Part shown: piece by piece, positions 29,223 through 34,079 of the stretch
How positions within the stretch are numbered: the stretch's first letter is position 1
How the letters are laid out: every line of letters begins with the position of its first letter
NCBI GenBank assembly: GCA_003427395.1
Contig: BFEA01000196.1
Coordinates: 1,291,306-1,325,384, forward strand
Reading direction: 5' to 3'
Length of the DNA: 34,079 nt
From: Chara braunii
Taxonomy: Eukaryota > Streptophyta > Charophyceae > Charales > Characeae
The notes under the pieces: generated by a model
What the model was told of the DNA's origin: nothing
The model's input: the letters and a program-made list of their open reading frames with translations, nothing else
Database searches by the model: none
Program-made: the position numbers and the translations under genes

Positions 29223-30880
29223 CTATGAAATTACTTCGACTAGCGAGAGTGGGTGAGGTGGAAAGGGGTCTGAGAAGTCTGTCGGGGGGCGAAGTGGGAA
29301 GGAGGGGTCAATGTTCGTCCACTCATTGAAAAAAAGGCGGTAATCCCTGCAATCAACCAATTCTTGTTGTTGCTGATCCTCTTTGTCTCCGTTCCATTCT
29401 ATTCTTGCTATCCATCCTCCCCTCTGCCCTCCTAACCAATCATTCCCAAAGGAAGAGATGACCTTTCTAATATCCTGTTTGGTGCGGAAGAGGTCCAGCT
29501 GTTTCTTCAGCACCTGCCATTTCCGTCGAATCTCGGTTTGGATTAGCTGTTGTATCTGTTCCTTTACTTCAGGCCCCTCTGCCTGCACCCCTTCCCTAGC
29601 AAGAAGACAGCGCTGCCACCATAGCCCCCAGAGCACCGCCCTGCGGCCCAAAAAAAACATATTTTCGATAAAGGTTGACAACTTTTGGGCTTGAGGCCAG
29701 TGTCCTAGAAGTATCGCCCTCCAAGTCCAGGGCCACTGAGATTCGGGGGACCCGGGGACTAACTTCCTCCAGATTCTATCCCACCATCGCCATGTTAATT
29801 GTGCAGTTGGGCACTGCATAAATATATGTTCAATAGTTTCGGCCCTTTTTTGTGTAGGCACCGTGCACACCAGGGCAGGGCTTTGCCTTTTTGTTCTAGG
29901 TTGGTGTGATCGATCAGCCAGTTCATAGTTGGCAGGCACTGATGTACTATCTGCCACTGCAGGGCGGTTATTTTTGCCGGTTTATGTTTCCGGTCCTGAA
30001 ACCATTTCACGGGTGTCAGTAAGGAGCGGTCCACTTGCAGATGTTTGGCCCATCTGTCTATGATTCCATCTTTCAGAAACCGTTTGGGTCTAAGCATCCT
30101 GTAAGTGGATTTCACAGTTAGATTATGAATGCTGAGTGGTCTGGCCTCGTTTGGCCTCCTTACTTTGGACTGCCACTGCCATTCCGTAGGGTCCAGGGGG
30201 AGGTCTTGTATGTTGGTCGCCGGGCGGAAGACGCGAGCTGCCTCCCCCTCCCCCAGGACCCGAATCCGAAATATCTCCGTTTGATTCAGCCACACAAAGG
30301 GGTGTCTTCCTCCTTCTAGTGCCCCCGTCGTTGTTATCTCGTATGTTTCTACTAGGGCATCCTGTGGCCTTACTAGATGTATCATCCCTACTCTGGTCGG
30401 GTCCCCTTGTATGGCTACCCAGTCGCCTTCCAGCAAGACCGGGCCTTTCCTTAGTACTCTGTACCAGGAGAGCGGCACCGCTTCTATGACCTTGTCCAGG
30501 TTTTGATCCGTGTGATGGCAATGACACAGGATCTTCTGTAATTCAGTAGCCAACTTCCACTCTTTGCGTTCGCTGTCCCAGATGTCTTTAATGCGCGTGA
30601 TTCCCTTTTTTACCCAGTTTCTCCACAGGGATTCCGAGCTACACATGATTTGACCCAACCTGTTGGTGAGCCAGCGGTTCCCAAAGAGGGGCTGCAGGAG
30701 CACCTCCTCCCAACGTTCGGGGGGCATTTATGCGGAAGCGGAAGCTTCCGCCAGCTGTTCAGGAGGGACGGCCAAAAAGGGTCCATTGGGTCGCTGTGTT
30801 CCATGTGTTGTTCATTCCTTCTGGGCCACTTCCTTGGGATTGACCAATAACGGTCTTCCATCAATGTGAGAGGGTGCACC
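29223..30880 (-). pseudogene. LINE ORF2 C-terminal region with zf-RVT domain
   Basis: The main frame runs 30727-29795 (PPERWEEVLLQPLFGNRWL, GDWVAIQ, TVKSTYRMLRP, ALQWQIVHQCLPTMNWL, LPWCARC). A one-base slip in a run of six T's at 29846-29851 moves homology to the next frame (RAETIEHIFMQCPTAQLTWRWWDRIW), which stays open to 29223. C-x2-C plus EHIF..C is the zinc-binding zf-RVT pattern of plant LINE reverse transcriptases. Two stops lie upstream, at 30728-30730 and 30812-30814. The N-terminal endonuclease and RT are missing. Confidence 0.85.
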
Positions 30881-30907
30881 GTCGAGGGGGCGGCAGGCTT
30901 CTCCCTC

Positions 30908-31241
30908 GATTCTTGACGGGACCAATCGCAGGGTGCGGCAGGCTTCTCCATCGATTCTTGCCATTTGGTGGGGTGGAGGCCTGGATCGTCGTCCTTCCGA
31001 TGTTTACAACAACAACAGAAACAGTATTGATAACAAAAGCGACACTTCTCAGGAGGTGGTGAGTTCGATTGGGCGATCTCTCCCCCCTTTCCCTCTTCCC
31101 CTCCTTCTGGATGTCTTCCTGTGCTCTCTCACTGTGGATTGGGAGGATGGGCGAGTGGCGACGATGAGTGGGTGGATCCGCAAATGGGAAGGCTGGGTGA
31201 GGACGCGAGGAAAGGGGTGGTGGCGTGAGGGGGTGGGATAG
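30908..31241 (+). pseudogene. Asn-rich protein, 3' part
   Basis: Continues the frame from 28636 as SILDGTNRRVRQASPSIL, an exact-period repeat of the peptide before the LINE (48-bp tandem repeat), then WWGGGLDRRPSDVYNNNRNS and SDTSQEV. A donor-like GTGGTGAGT at 31056-31064 suggests the exon ends near 31058; otherwise the frame continues to TAG at 31239-31241 in less protein-like sequence. Confidence 0.55.
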
Positions 31242-31465
31242 TGAGAGCAAGACAGCTGGATTTCCGCTTGCGTTTTTTTAGGAATATGCCACGTGTGATT
31301 GATTGGTGGGGCAGGCGGAGTGGCGATGGTTGGTACCGCCCCTGCTACGTTTTTGTCTGATTAAATAGGATTAGCACGTGGCTATTAATCTGGGTATTCT
31401 TCGTGGATGATGAGGATCGCGGGGGGGATACAGCGGAATCGGACTTTCGTCCAAGATTCTACTAT
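31242..31465. other. No gene; CACGTG-containing spacer
   Basis: Holds CCACGTGTGATTGATTGG (near 31288) and AGCACGTGGCTATTAAT (near 31374), G-box cores. No frame is recognised. Confidence 0.45.
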
Positions 31466-32076
31466 AACTGATTTTCTAAGCCCCCTATTCTGAATGCTCC
31501 TCCCTAGGTGCTGCAAGTTCGGTTCTGTGGAGGATGTGGGAGCCAGACTAGGGACAACTATTTTGACTGTGACGGCCAGTTGACCCCCTCGCTTGGGGCA
31601 ATCAATGCTGCTCACCAATTAACTGACGTCTGCCTGCGTGTCCATTCAAGCGACCACTCACGTTTATCATTGGATGGACACGTGGCATGATGATTACATA
31701 AAATTTGAATGACGTCTGCTTGCGTGTCCATTCAAGTGATCACTCACGTTTATCATAGGATGGACATGTGGCATGAATACAAAATTCTTGCTTAGGTTTT
31801 TCCATAACTGTTTTTTTTTTTAAAACCCCTATTCTGAACGCTCCTACTTAGGTTTTTCCATAACTGTTTTTTTTTTAAAACCCCTATTCTGAATGCTCCT
31901 ACTCTTCGGGTGTACCGAGTTCGATCTTGTAGAGGATGAGGGAGTCAGACTAGGGATAAAGTTGTGAGACTGATCCCCTCGTTTGAGACCAATCAATGCT
32001 GCTCGTCGAATAAACGATGTGTGAATGCGTGTCCATTCAAGTAGGATGGACACGTGGCACGGCTACATAACTCTTG
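31466..32076. repeat. Nested tandem repeats carrying G-box (CACGTG) motifs
   Basis: A large unit (31466-31708, again 31854-32076) shares CCCCTATTCTGAATGCTCCT, GTTCGRTCTTG/GTTCGGTTCTG, GACTAGGGA, CAATCAATGCTGCTC, GCGTGTCCATTCAAG and GGATGGACACGTGGCA. Inside, an 86-bp unit is duplicated (31624, 31710) and a 56-bp unit is duplicated (31791, 31847). CACGTG or CATGTG follows GGA(T)GGACA in each. Confidence 0.82.
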
Positions 32077-32108
32077 TTTACAAACTGGCCCTTCCTAAAT
32101 GATGTTGA

Positions 32109-32238
32109 GGGACGCTGGACCCGTTTTCCAGCAGGTGTTGCTCCCCACCAATAGATGGAGCCTCCCCGAGCATGCTAGCGGTGACTGCTCTTATCAGCAC
32201 CCCTAGCATTCTCTCGGGTTGTTTCTTCCAAAAAAAAA
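32109..32238 (+). mobile_element. Shared tail module, plus-strand solo copy
   Basis: Begins GGGACGCTGGACCCG, continues TGCTCCCCACCAATAGATGG and GACTGCTCTTATCAGCACC, ends in AAAAAAAAA. It is the only copy in this orientation. No convincing target-site duplication was found. Confidence 0.82.
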
Positions 32239-32367
32239 GAGAAATGTACCCTTCCCTTGGTAGGGTAGTTTTCTCAACGGAAAATGGTTTCCCGCCCAAC
32301 CAAAAGGCCCAAGCATACTACAAAACGGATTTCACGTAGAATAAAAAATCTACAAAATGACCAAATC

Positions 32368-32496
32368 TTTTTTTTTTTGAAATAAACCCTACCAGTGTTA
32401 GTGTTGCTGATTAGAGCAGACACCACTAACCCCTGGCTAAAGACTCCAACTATTGGTGGGGAGCGTCACCTGCTGGAAACCGGGTCCAGCGTCCCT
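32368..32496 (-). mobile_element. Shared tail module, minus-strand solo copy
   Basis: T run 32368-32378, then GTTGCTGATTAGAGCAGACAC, AACTATTGGTGGGGAGCG and GGGTCCAGCGTCCCT. It lies 130 bp from the opposite-strand copy, so the two form an inverted pair. Confidence 0.82.
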
Positions 32497-32962
32497 TTTA
32501 CATAGCCTTTGTCTCTTTATAAGGATAGGTGAAGATAAAGACTGCCTCTTCAGCCAAACCAGGCCGCCAGATACAACTATTAAATCTAGCAAAAAAATAT
32601 CTCCTGGAACCAGTCTAACGAATAGCCCGACAATGGAGACAAATTTTCCCTGAGATTGCATCAGAATGCTAGAAACCTGCGAGATCCAAAAAATGTTGCG
32701 TTCATACTTCATTGAGGATACCATTGCGAATCCACCATTGCTAATTCCAACGGGGGGAAGGGGTCAGGAAAACATTCTGGAGATCTGAGTGTGGCTCCTG
32801 GAGGAAGCGAAAACCAGTCTTTGAAGCTCAGGAGGAAGTCTTATTTCAGATTTTCCCCCTGTTCTTCCTTAATAGGTTATTCTCCTGTGTTTCCGTATCA
32901 TTAGATTCGCAATACATGAACGGCAGAGCTCCGTCCCACCATGCCACACGTGATAGAAAGCT
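32497..32962. other. No gene seen before the right transposon end
   Basis: Unremarkable sequence inside the right arm of the 5.7-kb element; a minus-strand frame at 32724-32437 overlaps the tail module and is not credible. Confidence 0.4.
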
Positions 32963-33004
32963 CAGCGTTGAGAAAACTCAACGCTGTAGGTGGGACCAGC
33001 CCCC
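32963..33004. repeat. Right terminal inverted repeat with subterminal hairpin
   Basis: A perfect 10-bp stem CAGCGTTGAG, loop AAAA, CTCAACGCTG (32963-32986), then the inverted counterpart of the left end, GTAGGTGGGACCAGCCCCC. Confidence 0.85.
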
Positions 33005-33899
33005 TGGACCAGGATCCCCTGCTGAAAAAAAAAGAGGAAAACCAAGAAAAATGAGAAAAAGCCCCACTCGAAGTGCTCAGCGGTATCCGTTCGCACTTGA
33101 ACTCAAGGTACCTCGGGAGGTACCTTGAGTTCAAGTGCAGTTGTTCCCCAGCAGCACTCGAGTTTCAAGGATGCGCACTTGAGAGTAGGAAAGTGAAAAC
33201 ATTATGGCGGTGTCATTAGGGAGGGGTGGAACGTAGAATTTTCCTTCAACCCTTGAGTTCAAGTGGCGCCGAACGAGGCCCTAACGACGTCACCGCAATG
33301 GACTAGAAGTGCAGCCAATGTGATATGGACTGAAGAGCATGGGGCTTAGCAGAGCGAGTGAACAAGCTGGTGGTTGATGTGGGAAGTTAAATGGTCACAC
33401 AGATTAAGTCAACCTAGTAAATGCACGTCGCATATTCTGTGAGGGACACTGGCCCCGGTCCGCAGCAGGTGAGGCTCCCCACCTATAGACCGAAGCTGTC
33501 CATTTGGGGTTCCCTCCCATGGAGGATGCTCTTATCACCTCCAGCAGTGGAACCCTGCAGGACGATTGAAAAACAAGCAAAAGAAAATGGTATCGTGGCG
33601 TTATTTGGCTTGCATCCGCCGTGGCTGCCCGTTCCATTTTGTCATTCTTCCTGGGGCAGGTTGCCGTGTATGTGGCTGTCCAGAAGGAAACAAGTTCTGA
33701 CGAACGGAAGGCCACCACGTGGTCCACCTATGACGCACTGGGGCCCCTACATAGATTCACTGATCTACACGGACACATCGCTGATGCTCTAAAACAAATT
33801 AGAAAGATGTCCTTTTGTCAGGATACCATATCTTAGCAAGGCAGCAGGACCGTAAAATACCCAATCTGGGTGTAGGGAGGTATTCATGATAATATATAG
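33003..33899 (-). mobile_element. Repeat R1, copy B, right part
   Basis: Continues R1 from CCTGGACCAGG through CACTTGAACTCAAGG, GGCGGTGTCATTAGG, CAATGGACTAGAAGTGCAGCC and the 430-bp segment matching 10943-11380, ending AATATATA. It is uninterrupted at the X2 site and has one copy of the 114-bp unit, so it serves as the reference allele for copy A. Confidence 0.85.
33094..33137. repeat. Perfect 20-bp hairpin in R1
   Basis: Arm CACTTGAACTCAAGGTACCT, loop CGGG, arm AGGTACCTTGAGTTCAAGTG. A related inverted word CCTTGAGTTCAAGTG recurs at 33251-33265, so a small fold-back element (33094-33265) is possible. Confidence 0.88.
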
Positions 33900-33951
33900 G
33901 GGTAACTTCAGTAGGCATTCAGGAGGTCATGGGTTCAATCCCCATTGGCCT
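33898..33951 (+). other. tRNA-like sequence / MITE-like terminus
   Basis: GGGGTAACTTCAGTAG equals the end of the MITE at 8057-8268. It runs straight into a tRNA 3'-half-like stretch with a consensus B box GGTTCAATCCC (33932-33942). The A box is truncated and the acceptor stem does not pair, so this is not a working tRNA. The remaining 33952-34079 shows nothing recognisable. Confidence 0.5.
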
Positions 33952-34079
33952 CATGCCTTCCTGGGCTTACTTGACACCCGCTACCCAAGAGATAGACCAC
34001 TGGATCCCCCGATCGGCATCAAGCAGAGTCTACTATGTTCGTAGGGGAGGGGCCTGAGGGGAGGCACGGGGGATTGGTC

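Larger units (their letters stand above)
28637..30889 (-). mobile_element. 5'-truncated LINE with target-site duplication
   Basis: Minus-strand element ending in polyA (T run 28637-28665, with an N at 28661). GCGGCAGGCTTCTCCCTC occurs at 28619-28636 and 30890-30907, an exact 18-bp target-site duplication. From 5' to 3' it holds the end of ORF2 with zf-RVT, a 3' UTR with two ~167-bp repeats (near 28985 and 28818) and the shared tail (28670-28786). Endonuclease and RT core domains are absent, so it was 5' truncated on insertion. Confidence 0.9.
27260..33002 (+). mobile_element. 5.7-kb DNA transposon of unknown superfamily, inserted in R1
   Basis: Left end GGCCTGGTCCCACCTAC (27260) and right end, reverse-complemented, GGGCTGGTCCCACCTAC (33002) form a 17-bp terminal inverted repeat with one mismatch. 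R1 is continuous across it: copy A reads AATCCTGGACCAGG at 9439-9452, while here AATCCTGG precedes the element and CCTGGACCAGG follows it, giving up to a 5-bp CCTGG duplication (27255-27259, 33003-33007). Both ends carry hairpins just inside. Contents are an Asn-rich frame, a LINE inserted in it, tandem repeats with CACGTG boxes and two short retroposons. Without those insertions it was about 3.2 kb. No DDE transposase motif was recognised. Confidence 0.75.

Noticed and set aside
33898-33951. Functional tRNA gene
   Set aside because: B box is good, but the A box is truncated and the acceptor arms do not pair.
1-34079. CRISPR array or bacterial defence island
   Set aside because: No regularly spaced short repeats with unique spacers; content is eukaryotic transposable elements.

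Overview
The window looks like repeat-dense nuclear DNA of a green-lineage eukaryote. Two decayed Ty3/gypsy retrotransposons, LINE fragments with the plant-type reverse-transcriptase zinc-binding domain (zf-RVT), MITEs, microsatellites and scaffold N runs all point that way. Their proteins resemble, from memory, retroelement proteins of the charophyte alga Chara braunii; that organism call is inference. I see no bacterial gene, rRNA, intact tRNA or CRISPR array.

Layout. 1-7225: a gypsy element (+) with broken gag, a protease/RT/RNase H/integrase block lying in inverted orientation (2067-4896), a forward chromodomain end and a 3' LTR (5463-7225) that carries a nested LINE fragment. 7260-11527: a polyA repeat (R2) hit by a 108-bp MITE, then a repeat (R1) split by two retroposons, each flanked by target-site duplications. 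11528-16140: tandem repeats, an assembly gap, a third retroposon, a GAT-repeat tract and a dead LINE fragment. 16141-18429: nothing recognisable. 18430-22299: a second gypsy element (-) with gag, protease and RT, all broken, no integrase, and a tRNA-iMet-like primer site. 22300-25309: unassigned, possibly its LTR. 25310-26180: two R2 copies tail to tail. 26948-33899: a second R1 copy split by a 5.7-kb DNA element (27260-33002) that carries an asparagine-rich reading frame, itself broken by a 2.25-kb LINE.

The best-supported results come from filled-site/empty-site comparisons inside the window. R1 copies at 7875-11380 and 26948-33899 act as each other's empty sites, and so do the R2 copies. 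This resolves six or more insertions and their order. A single ~130-bp 3' tail module ending in polyA is shared by a LINE, by R1 and by several shorter retroposons, which suggests one LINE machinery moves several otherwise unrelated bodies.

The candidate for something undescribed is the 5.7-kb element with 17-19-bp terminal inverted repeats, subterminal hairpins and an Asn-rich gene of unknown function. I could not assign it to a transposon superfamily. Nothing here is a defence or toxin system. Most coding material is pseudogenised.
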